64,000 nt of DNA, taken from the NCBI RefSeq assembly GCF_900091955.1, contig NZ_FMDF01000183.1:1-64000 (forward strand), given 5' to 3'. Both the position numbers and the translations under genes were made by a program. A model generated the notes under the pieces. That model ran no database searches, was not told the DNA's origin, and saw nothing but the letters and a program-made list of their open reading frames with translations. Below, piece after piece: positions 52,434 to 61,027 of this stretch (the first letter of the stretch is position 1; each line of letters starts with the position of its first letter). The DNA comes from Streptomyces sp. Ncost-T10-10d. Its GTDB lineage: Bacteria; Actinomycetota; Actinomycetes; Streptomycetales; Streptomycetaceae.

Positions 52434-54347
52434 CTACTTGCCCGGACGGGTGATGCCGGCGGCACGGTAGGCCGCGGCCTCGTCCAGCGTCTCGCTCTCC
52501 AGCAGCGCCGCGGCCAGCGAGTCCAGCCTGTCCCGGTTCTCGCTCAGGAGCCGGCACGCCACCTCGTAGCACTCGTCGACGATGCGCCGCATCTCGCCGT
52601 CCACCGCGTCGAGCGTCGCGGGGGCCGCCGACAGCCCGTACGCCTGCTGAGCATCGCTCGGGATCGCCGTCAGCCTGCCCACCTTGTGGCTCATGCCCCA
52701 GCGGCCGACCATGCCCCTGGCCAGGTTGGTGACCTGTTCCAGGTCGCTCTCCGCGCCGGTGGTGACCACGCCGAAGACCACCTGCTCGGCGGCCATGCCG
52801 CCGAGCGCACCGATGATGCGGCCACGGAGATAGTCCTCGGTGTAGGAGTACTTGTCGGCGTCCGGCGTCGAGAGGGTGACGCCCAGGGCCCGGCCGCGCG
52901 GCACGATGGTGACCTTGCGGACCGGGTCGGCGCCGGGCTGGACCATGCCGAGCAGGGCGTGCCCGCTCTCGTGGTACGCGGTCCTGCGGCGTTCCTCGTC
53001 CGACATGACCAGTGAGCGCTCCGCCCCCAGCTGGACCTTCTCCAGGGCGTCCGAGAGATCGGACTGGCTGACCTCGGACTGCCGGCGCTTGACCGCGAGC
53101 AGCGCAGCCTCATTGGCCAGGTTGGCGAGGTCGGCGCCCGTCATACCGGGGGTCGTACCGGCGACCTGGGCCAGGTTCACATCCTCGGCGAGCGGGATCT
53201 GCCGGGTGTGGATCTCCAGGATCGCTTCCCGGCCGCCCCTGTCCGGCGGGCTCACCTGAACGATCCGGTCGAAGCGGCCGGGCCGGGTGAGGGCGGGATC
53301 GAGGACGTCGGCGCGGTTGGTGGCGGCGAGGACGACGACGCCCTCCGAACCGGAGAAACCGTCCATCTCGGTGAGGATCTGGTTGAGTGTCTGCTCGCGC
53401 TCGTCGTGGCCGCCCATGCCGGAACCGCCGCCGCGGGCCCGGCCGATGGTGTCGATCTCGTCGATGAAGACGATGGCGGGGGCGACCTTGCGTGCCTCGG
53501 CGAAGAGTTCCCGCACCCGGCTCGCGCCGACGCCGACGATCATCTCGATGAATTCGGAGGCCGATGCCGAGAAGAACGGCACTCCGGCCTCACCCGCGAC
53601 GGCTCGTGCGAGCAGTGTCTTGCCGGTGCCGGGCGGTCCCGCGAGGAGCACTCCCCCGGGCATCCGGGCACCCATCTTCCGGTACGCCTGCGGGTTCTTC
53701 AGGAAGTCCACGACGTCGTTGAGCTCGCCCTCGACCTCGTCGATCCCGGCCACGTCCTGGAAGGTGGTGCGCCTGGCGCCCTCCAGCTCGACGGGCTTGG
53801 GCGGCGCCTTGCGCCCGAAGCCGCCCATCCCGCCACCCATGCCCCTGGACATCCGCCGGGCGATGAACACCCAGAGCAGGACGAGCAGCAGCATCGGGGC
53901 CAGCGAGATCAGCAGATTGGCGAGGAAGCTGCGCTGCTGGACGACCGGCTCGGCGGTGACCGTGACATCTTCCTTGACCAGTTCGGCCCAGAGGTTGTCG
54001 TCCGCGAAGGCAGGCCGCTGAGTGACGAACTTGGTGTATTTCTCGTCGCTCCCCGGGACCTTCGCCTCCTTCTTGAGCTGCCCCTGGATGGCATCGCCCT
54101 TGGAGTAGATCTTGGAGACATTGCCCGAGGTGACCTGCTTGCTGAACTCCGTGTACGCGATCGTCCGCTCCTGTGCCCCGTTGAAGAAGGACAGCACCAG
54201 ATTGGCGAGCAGATAGACGGCGAGCGCGGTCAGCAGCAGTCCGCCCCAGCCTCCCGGCATCTTGCGGCCCGGCGGCGGAGGCGGCGGGGCGCCCTCGGAG
54301 CGCCACGGCTGGTCGGTTCGATCGCGGGGAGGTACGGGGGTGGTCAC
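52434..54347 (-). CDS. ftsH: ATP-dependent zinc metalloprotease FtsH
   Basis: This 637-residue membrane AAA protease has two transmembrane helices (about residues 37-55 and 140-160). Walker A is GPPGTGKTLLARAVAGEAG near 210, Walker B IVFIDEIDTIGRARGGG, and the second region of homology ATNRADVLDPALTRPGRFDR. The zinc site is HESGHALLG near 450. It degrades misfolded membrane and regulatory proteins. GAGGAG lies 5 nt before the GTG at 54347, so longer open frames upstream are rejected. It is divergent from the yhf-like operon. Confidence 0.93.
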   Translation of the reverse strand: MTTPVPPRDRTDQPWRSEGAPPPPPPGRKMPGGWGGLLLTALAVYLLANLVLSFFNGAQERTIAYTEFSKQVTSGNVSKIYSKGDAIQGQLKKEAKVPGSDEKYTKFVTQRPAFADDNLWAELVKEDVTVTAEPVVQQRSFLANLLISLAPMLLLVLLWVFIARRMSRGMGGGMGGFGRKAPPKPVELEGARRTTFQDVAGIDEVEGELNDVVDFLKNPQAYRKMGARMPGGVLLAGPPGTGKTLLARAVAGEAGVPFFSASASEFIEMIVGVGASRVRELFAEARKVAPAIVFIDEIDTIGRARGGGSGMGGHDEREQTLNQILTEMDGFSGSEGVVVLAATNRADVLDPALTRPGRFDRIVQVSPPDRGGREAILEIHTRQIPLAEDVNLAQVAGTTPGMTGADLANLANEAALLAVKRRQSEVSQSDLSDALEKVQLGAERSLVMSDEERRRTAYHESGHALLGMVQPGADPVRKVTIVPRGRALGVTLSTPDADKYSYTEDYLRGRIIGALGGMAAEQVVFGVVTTGAESDLEQVTNLARGMVGRWGMSHKVGRLTAIPSDAQQAYGLSAAPATLDAVDGEMRRIVDECYEVACRLLSENRDRLDSLAAALLESETLDEAAAYRAAGITRPGK

Positions 54348-54405
54348 GCGTGCTCCTCTGCCGACAGCCAGTGAATGTGACATTAGACGAGAAACCGACC
54401 CAAAG

Positions 54406-54440
54406 CCCCCTGTGGGCCCCTCCAGTGGGCCCACAGGGGG
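54406..54440. other. Perfect 14-bp palindrome between ftsH and yhfZ
   Basis: CCCCCTGTGGGCCC pairs with GGGCCCACAGGGGG across a 7-nt loop. It lies between two divergent promoters, 38 bp upstream of the yhfZ -35 box, so it is not downstream of either gene. It may be an operator, an insulating terminator, or part of the ftsH leader. Confidence 0.6.
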
Positions 54441-54477
54441 AAGTGGCGGCCGGCGGATGAACCCTTCGCGAGACTCC

Positions 54478-54507
54478 TTGTCAATATCCAGAATCCTGTT
54501 TACTGTT
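54478..54507 (+). promoter_or_regulatory. Promoter and putative operator of yhfZ
   Basis: TTGTCA (54478-54483), a 17-nt spacer and TACTGT (54501-54506) form a good vegetative-type promoter. The box CAGAATCCTGTTTACTGTT (54489-54507) covers the spacer and -10 and recurs before yhfY with one change. The start codon at 54514 is where transcription should begin, so the mRNA is probably leaderless. Confidence 0.65.
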
Positions 54508-54513
54508 TGATTC

Positions 54514-55452
54514 GTGAACGATCTCGATGACCGCTTCCTCACCCGGAACGGCCTCGCCGCCCGGCAGCTCGCCGTCCTGCTGCTCAACCACGAGCCGGAC
54601 ACCCGCCTGCCCCGCGTACGCGACTTCGCCGAGGAACTGGGCTGCGGAAACGGGACCGTTCAGGCGGCCCTGCAACTACTGGAGGATTCCGGGGCGATCG
54701 AGACGACCGCCCGCGGCCATCTCGGCACGTTCCTCGTCCGCTCGGACCGCTCCATCCTCTGGCGGCTGTCCGGACTCGGCACACTGCTCGCCGCGATGCC
54801 GCTCCCGTACTCACGCAGGTACGAAGGCCTGGCGACCGGGCTGCGCAGCGCCTTCGAGGAGGCGGGCGCCCCATTCGCGATCACGTTCATGCGGGGCGCC
54901 GGAGCCCGTACGGCCGCACTGCTGGAGGGCAAGGTCGATCTCGTCGTCCTGTCCCGCTTCGCGGCCGACCAGCTGATCGCCGAGCACCCGGTGGAGCTGG
55001 TCGCCGACCTGGGCCCCGCCACCTACGTCGGTGCGCACGGCATGCTGCTGCGACACGGCGTCGACCTGGAATCCCCCGGGCTGCGGGTGGCCGTCGACCA
55101 CACATCCGAGGATCTGCGGATGCTCGTGGAGCGGGTCTTCGCCGGCCGGAAGGACGTCGAGTGGCTGGAGGTCTCGTACATGCAACTGCGCGACCTCTTC
55201 GCCCGCAACGAGGTCGACGCCACCGTCTGGAACCTGGACGAGGTGCAGGACCGGCTCGGGCTCGGCGTCGACGTGCTCCCGCTCGGCGACGAGGTCACCC
55301 GGGAGCTGTCGCTGCGCAACTCCCGTGCTGCCGTCATCGGGCGGACCGACGGGGCGAAGGCCCTCGCCGCGGTCCGGGACTCACTCGATCTGTCCCTGGT
55401 GACCCGGCTGCAGAGCGAAGTACTGCGGGGCGAGCGCGTGCCCTCGTACTGA
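54514..55452 (+). CDS. yhfZ: GntR-like regulator, YhfZ family
   Basis: This 312-residue regulator has an N-terminal winged helix (RVRDFAEELGCGNGTVQAAL, about residues 30-50). A large ligand-binding domain resembling YhfZ follows (YEGLATGLRSAFEEAGAPF, VDLVVLSRFAADQLI). It is the first gene of the yhf-like operon and presumably senses the pathway substrate. No Shine-Dalgarno sequence precedes the GTG, which fits a leaderless transcript. The shared box before yhfZ and yhfY is the best candidate for its operator. Identification rests on the whole cluster as well as on the protein. Confidence 0.8.
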   Translation: MNDLDDRFLTRNGLAARQLAVLLLNHEPDTRLPRVRDFAEELGCGNGTVQAALQLLEDSGAIETTARGHLGTFLVRSDRSILWRLSGLGTLLAAMPLPYSRRYEGLATGLRSAFEEAGAPFAITFMRGAGARTAALLEGKVDLVVLSRFAADQLIAEHPVELVADLGPATYVGAHGMLLRHGVDLESPGLRVAVDHTSEDLRMLVERVFAGRKDVEWLEVSYMQLRDLFARNEVDATVWNLDEVQDRLGLGVDVLPLGDEVTRELSLRNSRAAVIGRTDGAKALAAVRDSLDLSLVTRLQSEVLRGERVPSY

Positions 55453-55490
55453 CCGGCGGGTCGGGTGACGTAGATCTCGCGCGACGCCCG

Positions 55491-55520
55491 TGATCAAAAT
55501 ACAGAATCCTGGTTACTGTT
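55491..55520 (+). promoter_or_regulatory. Second copy of the putative YhfZ operator, before yhfY
   Basis: CAGAATCCTGGTTACTGTT at 55502-55520 matches the yhfZ box at 18 of 19 bases and contains the same TACTGT -10. The -35 (TGATCA) is weak, so the promoter may need help or be repressed. GGGAGG follows 7 bp later as ribosome site. Confidence 0.65.
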
Positions 55521-55538
55521 GTTTTTGGGAGGATCACC

Positions 55539-55925
55539 ATGGACGACCAGCTCGCACTGCGGATCCAGCTCTTCCGCGAAGGCGGTCAGGTCCGGCCCGA
55601 GGTGGCCGACTTCGTCACCGCCGAGCTGACCGCCCTCGAAGCCGACGGCCGCACCGTCACCGAAGCGACCGCGGGCATGCTGACCAGCCATCTGATGATG
55701 GCGCTCACCCGGCTCCTCGACGGCGAACCGATCGAACAGTTCCTCACCGACGACCAGGTCGCCGCAGAACTGGCCGGACACCCCGACGCCGTCGAACGCG
55801 CCCGCGCCGTGTCCGCGCGGGCCGAGCGGGAGCTCGGCGCCGCGCTTCCCGACTCGGAGGTCAACTTCCTCGGCATGCACCTCGCCGTCCTGGCCCAGCA
55901 GTCACCGGCCACCCCCACCTCCTGA
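55539..55925 (+). CDS. yhfY: Stand-alone PRD domain protein, YhfY-like
   Basis: This 128-residue protein is a single PTS regulation domain. A conserved histidine appears in MLTSHLMMALTRLLDGEP near residue 50 and another in EVNFLGMHLAVLAQ near 113, the usual PRD positions. It has no DNA-binding domain. In E. coli the equivalent YhfY lies in the same gene set. GGGAGG lies 6 nt before the ATG. Its partner is unknown; no phosphotransferase genes lie nearby. Confidence 0.75.
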   Translation: MDDQLALRIQLFREGGQVRPEVADFVTAELTALEADGRTVTEATAGMLTSHLMMALTRLLDGEPIEQFLTDDQVAAELAGHPDAVERARAVSARAERELGAALPDSEVNFLGMHLAVLAQQSPATPTS

Positions 55926-55992
55926 CCGGCCCCGTCGCGCGGAACAGACACGTCCCGGCACGCGGAAACAGACACAGAGAGAAGAGACAGCC

Positions 55993-56349
55993 ATGACGAA
56001 GATCCTCACCGGTGGAGTCGGCAAGGTCGAGGTCGCCCGGGCCATCGGCAAGCTCGGGATCGACTCCCTCGACGTCGTTGCCTCCAGCGACATGGACGCC
56101 GCGATGAAGCTCCGTGTCGGGCAGGCCGACTTCTACCTCGGCACGTGCCACACCGGTGCCGGTGCCTCCCTCGGCGTCCTCGTCGGCCTCATGGGCAGCG
56201 CCGCCTGCCACACCTTCGGCCGCAGCGTGCCCACCGAGGAGGCGATCAGCGCCCTGATCGCCGACGGCAAGAAGGTCTTCGGCTTCTCGATGGACCAGAT
56301 CGACGCCATCGCCCCACTCATGGCGCGCGCCATCGCCGCCCGCGGCTGA
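55993..56349 (+). CDS. yhfU: DUF2620 protein, YhfU-like
   Basis: This 118-residue protein matches YhfU/DUF2620 (KILTGGVGKVEVARAIGKLG, DFYLGTCHTGAGASLGVLVG, GRSVPTEEAISALIADGKKV). A Gly-rich CHTGAGASLG loop could bind a phosphate or be a membrane-associated segment. It lies immediately before the membrane protein YhfT and probably acts with it. The function is unknown. Confidence 0.82.
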   Translation: MTKILTGGVGKVEVARAIGKLGIDSLDVVASSDMDAAMKLRVGQADFYLGTCHTGAGASLGVLVGLMGSAACHTFGRSVPTEEAISALIADGKKVFGFSMDQIDAIAPLMARAIAARG

Positions 56350-56390
56350 TCCGGCCGCATCTCCCCGTCCCGGGCACGAAGGAGTGATTC

Positions 56391-57725
56391 GTGAGCACCA
56401 CACTCGCCGCCGGTACCAGCCTTGATTTCACGCTGGCCCAGCAGCTGACCGTGATAGCCCTCTGTGCGCTGACCGCGTACATCTCGCACATGGCTCTGGC
56501 CGTCTTCAACGACGGCGTACGTCCGTTCCTGCTGGACTTCATCCAGGGGCGCACCACCCGCAGCGCGACGACGGCGGTCTCCTTCGGCCTCTCCGCCGGG
56601 TTCATCTTCGGACTCGGCGCCCCGATGGCACTCTCCACCGGCGTGCTCAACCCGTGGCTCGTCTTCCTGCCCACCGACATCCTCGGCATGCTGGCGCCGA
56701 AGAAGTGGCTCGCGCCGATCCTCGGCGGCGCCTGGGGCGCGGTCGTCGTCTTCGGACTGAATGGCGCCAACAACGTCGCGCACGACCTGCCCGTCGACTT
56801 CATCACCGCCATGCAGCAGATGTCGACGCCGATCCTCTTCCTCTTCACGCTGTTCCCGGTGCTCGCCATCACCAAGCAGTTCGGCCGCAAGTGGGGCGCC
56901 ATCGCCGGAGTCCTGGAACTCGCCCTGGTGGTCATGACCATGAAGGTCTGGCCGAAGATGTTCGCCGGGGCGCTGGCCATGGCCGTCGGCGTGCTGATGC
57001 TGATCGCCCTGGCCGTCGCCAAGGACATGAAGCAGCGCAGGGCCGACCGGGCCGCGGGTGTCAGCGAGATCGTCCTGGAGGACGACCCGATGGCCTCGCT
57101 CTTCAGCGCCAGTGCCGCCCGCCTGCGCAAGTACCTCCCGCTGTTCATGCTGCTCGGCGCCGGAGTCTGCGTGCTGGCCCAGATGCACATATTCGGCGGC
57201 GGCGAAGCGACCAGCTTCCTGATCGCCAAGGGGCAGTACGCCGAGGCCGCCCAGGTCGACTTCTACCGGGTCTTCGGCTTCATCCCGCTGATCGCGACGA
57301 CCGCGCTGGCCTCCGGCGCGTACGGCATCGCGGGATTCACTCTGGTGTACCCGATCGGCTATCTGATGCCGAACCCGTTCCTGGCAGCGGTCGTCGGCGC
57401 CGCCGTCTTCGCCGCCGAGGTCCTGGCCCTCTCGTACATCGGCAAGGTCCTCGGCAAGCTCCCCAGCGTCCGTGACTCCTCGGAACACCTGCGCAGCGCG
57501 ATCGGGGACACCCTGCAGCTCGCGATCCTCTTCGGTTCGCTGATGGCCGCCAACGCCATGGGCGGCGGTCTCGGCATCCTCGTCGTCGGCGGGCTCTACC
57601 TGATGAACGAGGCGATGGGCCGGCCGGTCGTGAAGATGGCCGCCGCACCCGCCGCGGTGATCGTCGGCGGCATCCTCCTCAACGTCCTGTACTGGCTCGA
57701 CCTGTTCACCCCGATCAAGGGCTGA
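56391..57725 (+). CDS. yhfT: Membrane protein, YhfT family
   Basis: This 444-residue protein has about eleven transmembrane helices. Cytoplasmic-looking charged parts are around RGRTTRSATT (residue 50) and MKQRRADRAAGVSEIVLEDD (about 210-230). The end reads IVVGGLYLMNEAMGRPV, then a last helix. It resembles the YhfT family of the E. coli php operon, probably a transporter of the pathway substrate. AAGGAG lies 6 nt before the GTG. No substrate can be assigned. Confidence 0.85.
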   Translation: MSTTLAAGTSLDFTLAQQLTVIALCALTAYISHMALAVFNDGVRPFLLDFIQGRTTRSATTAVSFGLSAGFIFGLGAPMALSTGVLNPWLVFLPTDILGMLAPKKWLAPILGGAWGAVVVFGLNGANNVAHDLPVDFITAMQQMSTPILFLFTLFPVLAITKQFGRKWGAIAGVLELALVVMTMKVWPKMFAGALAMAVGVLMLIALAVAKDMKQRRADRAAGVSEIVLEDDPMASLFSASAARLRKYLPLFMLLGAGVCVLAQMHIFGGGEATSFLIAKGQYAEAAQVDFYRVFGFIPLIATTALASGAYGIAGFTLVYPIGYLMPNPFLAAVVGAAVFAAEVLALSYIGKVLGKLPSVRDSSEHLRSAIGDTLQLAILFGSLMAANAMGGGLGILVVGGLYLMNEAMGRPVVKMAAAPAAVIVGGILLNVLYWLDLFTPIKG

Positions 57726-57760
57726 GGCCGGGTACGTACACGAAGAAGGAACCCCCCACG

Positions 57761-58717
57761 ATGAACCACCCCGCACCGCCCGTCCTGCGCACCGTCGTCG
57801 GCGATCTCGCAGTCGATTCCGTGACCGGCCCCGTCCTCGCCCATGAGCACCTCGTCCTCGATCTGGACCACAGGGGCGACGGCGCGGCCGTCCTCGACCC
57901 GGGCCTCCACTCCGCGGCGGTCACCGCCGAGCTCGCAGCCCTGCGCGCCGAATTCGGTCTCTCGCTCGTCGTCGAACTGACCTGCCGGGGCATGGGCCGC
58001 GACGTCCGCACCCTGGCCCGCATCGCCCGGGAAACGCGGATCGCGGTCGTGGCCGCGACCGGCTGGTACTACGAGCCGTTCCACACCCCCGAGATCGACG
58101 GCAGCAGCGTCGATGAGCTCACCCACGCGCTCGTCCGGGAGATCGACGGCGGTATCGGCGCCACCGGCATCCGCCCCGGTGTTCTCGGCGAGATCGGCAG
58201 CCACGGCGACACCCCGACCGCGCCCGAGACCAAGGTGCTGCGCGCCGGTGCGCGGGCCGCCCTCGCCACCGGCCTCTCCGTCGCCACCCACGCCCAGCTC
58301 GGCCGCGGCGGACTCGCCCAGCTGGAGCTGCTGACCGGGGAGGGTCTGCCGGCCCATCGCATCAGCATCGGCCACCAGGATCTGCTCGACGACCCCGCCG
58401 TCCACAAGGAGCTCGCGGCGAGCGGGGCGTACGTCGCGTTCGACACCGTCGGCAAGGACGGCTATCAGAGCGACGACACCCGACTGCGGCTGCTGCTCGC
58501 CCTCGTCGAGGCCGGACACGCCGACCGGGTGCTGCTCAGCTGCGACATCTCCCGCCACGGTTACCTCCTCGACGAGGGCGGCCGGGGATACGGGCATCTC
58601 TTCAGGAGCTTCCTGCCCGAGGCCCGTGCGGCCGGTGTCGACGACGACCTGATCGACCTGATGACGCGCCGCAATCCGCTCTGCTTCCTGACCGGCGCGC
58701 GCGTGGAGGAGTTCTGA
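57761..58717 (+). CDS. php: Phosphotriesterase homology protein, Php/YhfV-like
   Basis: This 318-residue TIM-barrel amidohydrolase has metal ligands AHEHLVLD near residue 28, ATHAQLGRGG near 172, ISIGHQDLLDD near 200 and LLSCDISRHG near 256. The bridging residue that is a carboxylated lysine in bacterial phosphotriesterase is a glutamate here (GVLGEIGSHGD, about residue 145), as in E. coli PHP. The family includes lactonases and other hydrolases. The substrate in this pathway is unknown. Its stop lies 2 bp before the next start. Confidence 0.87.
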   Translation: MNHPAPPVLRTVVGDLAVDSVTGPVLAHEHLVLDLDHRGDGAAVLDPGLHSAAVTAELAALRAEFGLSLVVELTCRGMGRDVRTLARIARETRIAVVAATGWYYEPFHTPEIDGSSVDELTHALVREIDGGIGATGIRPGVLGEIGSHGDTPTAPETKVLRAGARAALATGLSVATHAQLGRGGLAQLELLTGEGLPAHRISIGHQDLLDDPAVHKELAASGAYVAFDTVGKDGYQSDDTRLRLLLALVEAGHADRVLLSCDISRHGYLLDEGGRGYGHLFRSFLPEARAAGVDDDLIDLMTRRNPLCFLTGARVEEF

Positions 58718-58719
58718 CC

Positions 58720-59835
58720 ATGAGCCCTGTACTTCCGCAGACCTTCCCGCTCGCGACGGTGGGGCTGGACGACGCGATCGCCAGACAGTTCCGGCTCCTG
58801 GAGGCCACCGCCGCGCACTTCGAGGGCCCCCAGCTCTTCGAGGCGGACGCCGGCGTCGTCCCCGGTCTCGGCCGCCCGCGCACCACCGCCCGCGTCGAAG
58901 CCGTACTCGCGGACTTCTTCGGTGCCGAGGACGCCGCCTTCGTCCAGGGCGCGGGCACCGGCGCGATCCGCGCCGCCCTGGGCGCCGCCGTACGGGCCGG
59001 CGACCCGCTGCTCATCCACCGGGCCCCCGTGTACCGCACCACCGAGGTCACACTGCGCGGCATCGGTGTACGGACCGTCGAGGTCGACTTCAACGACGCG
59101 CGGGCGCTGCGCGAGGCCCTGGAGTCCGGCCGGTTCCGGTGGGCCCACGTCCAGCACACCCGGCAGCGGCTCGCCGACTCGTACGACCCCGCGGAGGTCC
59201 TCGCCGCCTGCCGGGCCGCCGGAGTCCGCACTCTCGTCGACGACAACTACGCCGTCATGCGCACCCCTGCCTCGGGAGTGGAGCTCGGCGCCGACGCCTC
59301 CTGCTTCTCCCTGTTCAAACTGCACGGCCCCGAAGGCGTCGGCATCGTGGTCGGCGCCCGTGATCTGGTCGGGCGCATCCGCCGCGACAACTACTCCGGC
59401 GGCGGACAGGTCCAGGGCCATCAGGCGCTCGACGCCCTGCGCGCCCTCACCCACGTACCGGTCATGTGGTCCGTGCAGTCCCGGGTCGGCGCCGAGGTCG
59501 CCGAGCGGCTGGCCGCGGGCGAAGTGGACGGCGTCGCCGAGGTACGGATCGCCAACGCCCAGGACCGCTGCCTGCTCGTCCGCCTCGACCGGCCGGTAGC
59601 GAAGGAACTGCCCGCCGTCGCCGCCCGCTTCGGAGCCGCCCCCTACCCCGTCGGCTCCAACTCGCGCTACGAGATCGCGCCGCTCTTCTACCGGATGTCC
59701 AGCTCCGCCCTGGACGACTCCCCCGAGCTGGCCGACTGGACCGTACGCATCAACCCGATGCGGGCGGGCGCGGATCTCGTCATCGACATCCTGCGCCGCT
59801 CGCTCGACGTGCTGAACGACCCGAAGGACGACTGA
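58720..59835 (+). CDS. yhfS: PLP-dependent enzyme, YhfS family
   Basis: This 371-residue fold-type I enzyme resembles cysteine-desulfurase/selenocysteine-lyase-like aminotransferases. The PLP pocket includes FVQGAGTGAIRAALGAA near residue 75 and VDDNYAVMRTPASG near 173. The Schiff-base lysine is in FSLFKLHGPEGVGIVVGAR near 200. It matches the YhfS protein of the E. coli php operon. The reaction is unknown; the second PLP enzyme in the cluster (YhfX) suggests amino-sugar or amino-acid chemistry. Confidence 0.85.
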   Translation: MSPVLPQTFPLATVGLDDAIARQFRLLEATAAHFEGPQLFEADAGVVPGLGRPRTTARVEAVLADFFGAEDAAFVQGAGTGAIRAALGAAVRAGDPLLIHRAPVYRTTEVTLRGIGVRTVEVDFNDARALREALESGRFRWAHVQHTRQRLADSYDPAEVLAACRAAGVRTLVDDNYAVMRTPASGVELGADASCFSLFKLHGPEGVGIVVGARDLVGRIRRDNYSGGGQVQGHQALDALRALTHVPVMWSVQSRVGAEVAERLAAGEVDGVAEVRIANAQDRCLLVRLDRPVAKELPAVAARFGAAPYPVGSNSRYEIAPLFYRMSSSALDDSPELADWTVRINPMRAGADLVIDILRRSLDVLNDPKDD

Positions 59836-59837
59836 CC

Positions 59838-61001
59838 GTGTTTCTCGACACCGTGCTCACCCGCAACCCCGAGCTCGTCGATGCCGCGGCCACCCTTCAC
59901 CGGCGCGGCGAGATCCCGCCCGACACCTACGTGATGGACCTCGACGCCGTCGAGGCGAATGCCGCGCTGCTGGCGGCCGAGGCCGAACGGGTCGGCATCG
60001 GTCTCTGGTTCGTCGTCAAACAGCTGGGCCGCAACCCCGAGCTGATCAGGGCCGTCGCCCGGCACATCCCCAGGTTCGCCGCCATCGACCCGCCCGAGGC
60101 CCGCACCCTGCACGCCGCGGGCGCACAGGCCGGCAACCTGGGCCACCTGGTCCAGATCCCCCGCCGCGCACTGCCCGAAATGCTGGCCTGGCGCCCCGAG
60201 ACCGTCACCGTGTTCGACCTCGCCAACACCCGGGCCGTGTCCGAGACCGCCGAGCGGCTCGGCTTCGTCCAGGACGTTCTCGTACGGCTCGAAGGCGCCG
60301 AGGGCGCCGTCTACCCCGGCCAGGAGGGCGGCGTCCCGCTCGGCCGCATCGACTCGTTCGCCGAAGCGGCCGAGCAACTGCCCGGCATCCGGATCGCGGG
60401 CGTCACCGCCTTCCCCTGCGTCCTGTGCGACCCGACGACCGGCATCCCCGGCGCCACCCCCAACTTCGCGCTCGCCCTCAAGGCCCGCGAGGTCCTGGCC
60501 TCCCGGGGACACGAACACCTGAAGCTGAGCGCCCCCAGCGCCACCTCGATGGCGTCCCTCCCGCTGCTCGCCCGACTCGGCGCCACCCACGGCGAACCCG
60601 GCCACGCCCTCACCGGCACCACCCCGCTGCACGCCCTCGACCCGCAGCAGCCCGAGAAGCCCGCGTACGTGTACGTCAGCGAAATCGCCCACACCCTCGA
60701 CGACGGCCGCCCGGCGATCCGCGGCGGCGGCTTCTACGCCCGGTCCCACATCCGCAGCGCCCTGCTGCCGCGCACCGGCGCACGCCTCGGCGTACAGGAC
60801 GCACCCGCCGAGAACATCGACTACTACCGGCTGCTCGACGCTCCCTCCGACGGCCAGGACATCCGGCTCGGCGACACCGCACTGCTCGCCTTCCGTACTC
60901 AGATCTTCGTCACCCGCTCGACCGTCGCCGTCGTCTCCGGACTCGCCTCCGGCACACCCCGGCTGAGCGGGCTGTACGACGCCCAGGGCCGGGCCCTGTA
61001 A
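59838..61001 (+). CDS. yhfX: Alanine racemase-like PLP enzyme, YhfX family
   Basis: This 387-residue protein has the N-terminal PLP barrel of fold-type III enzymes. A strand carrying the candidate Schiff-base lysine reads GLWFVVKQLGRNPELI near residue 55, and LKLSAPSATSMASL is near 230. The C-terminal half ends ALLAFRTQIFVTRSTVAVVSG. It resembles YhfX of E. coli, a family related to alanine racemase and D-threonine aldolase. GTG start, 2 bp after yhfS. The substrate is unknown. Confidence 0.85.
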   Translation: MFLDTVLTRNPELVDAAATLHRRGEIPPDTYVMDLDAVEANAALLAAEAERVGIGLWFVVKQLGRNPELIRAVARHIPRFAAIDPPEARTLHAAGAQAGNLGHLVQIPRRALPEMLAWRPETVTVFDLANTRAVSETAERLGFVQDVLVRLEGAEGAVYPGQEGGVPLGRIDSFAEAAEQLPGIRIAGVTAFPCVLCDPTTGIPGATPNFALALKAREVLASRGHEHLKLSAPSATSMASLPLLARLGATHGEPGHALTGTTPLHALDPQQPEKPAYVYVSEIAHTLDDGRPAIRGGGFYARSHIRSALLPRTGARLGVQDAPAENIDYYRLLDAPSDGQDIRLGDTALLAFRTQIFVTRSTVAVVSGLASGTPRLSGLYDAQGRAL

Positions 61002-61027
61002 GGCCGACCCCTGAACAGGAGACACCC

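Noticed and set aside
55491..55496. A strong independent promoter for yhfY
   Set aside because: The -35 (TGATCA) is poor; I keep the site as an operator with a weak promoter only.
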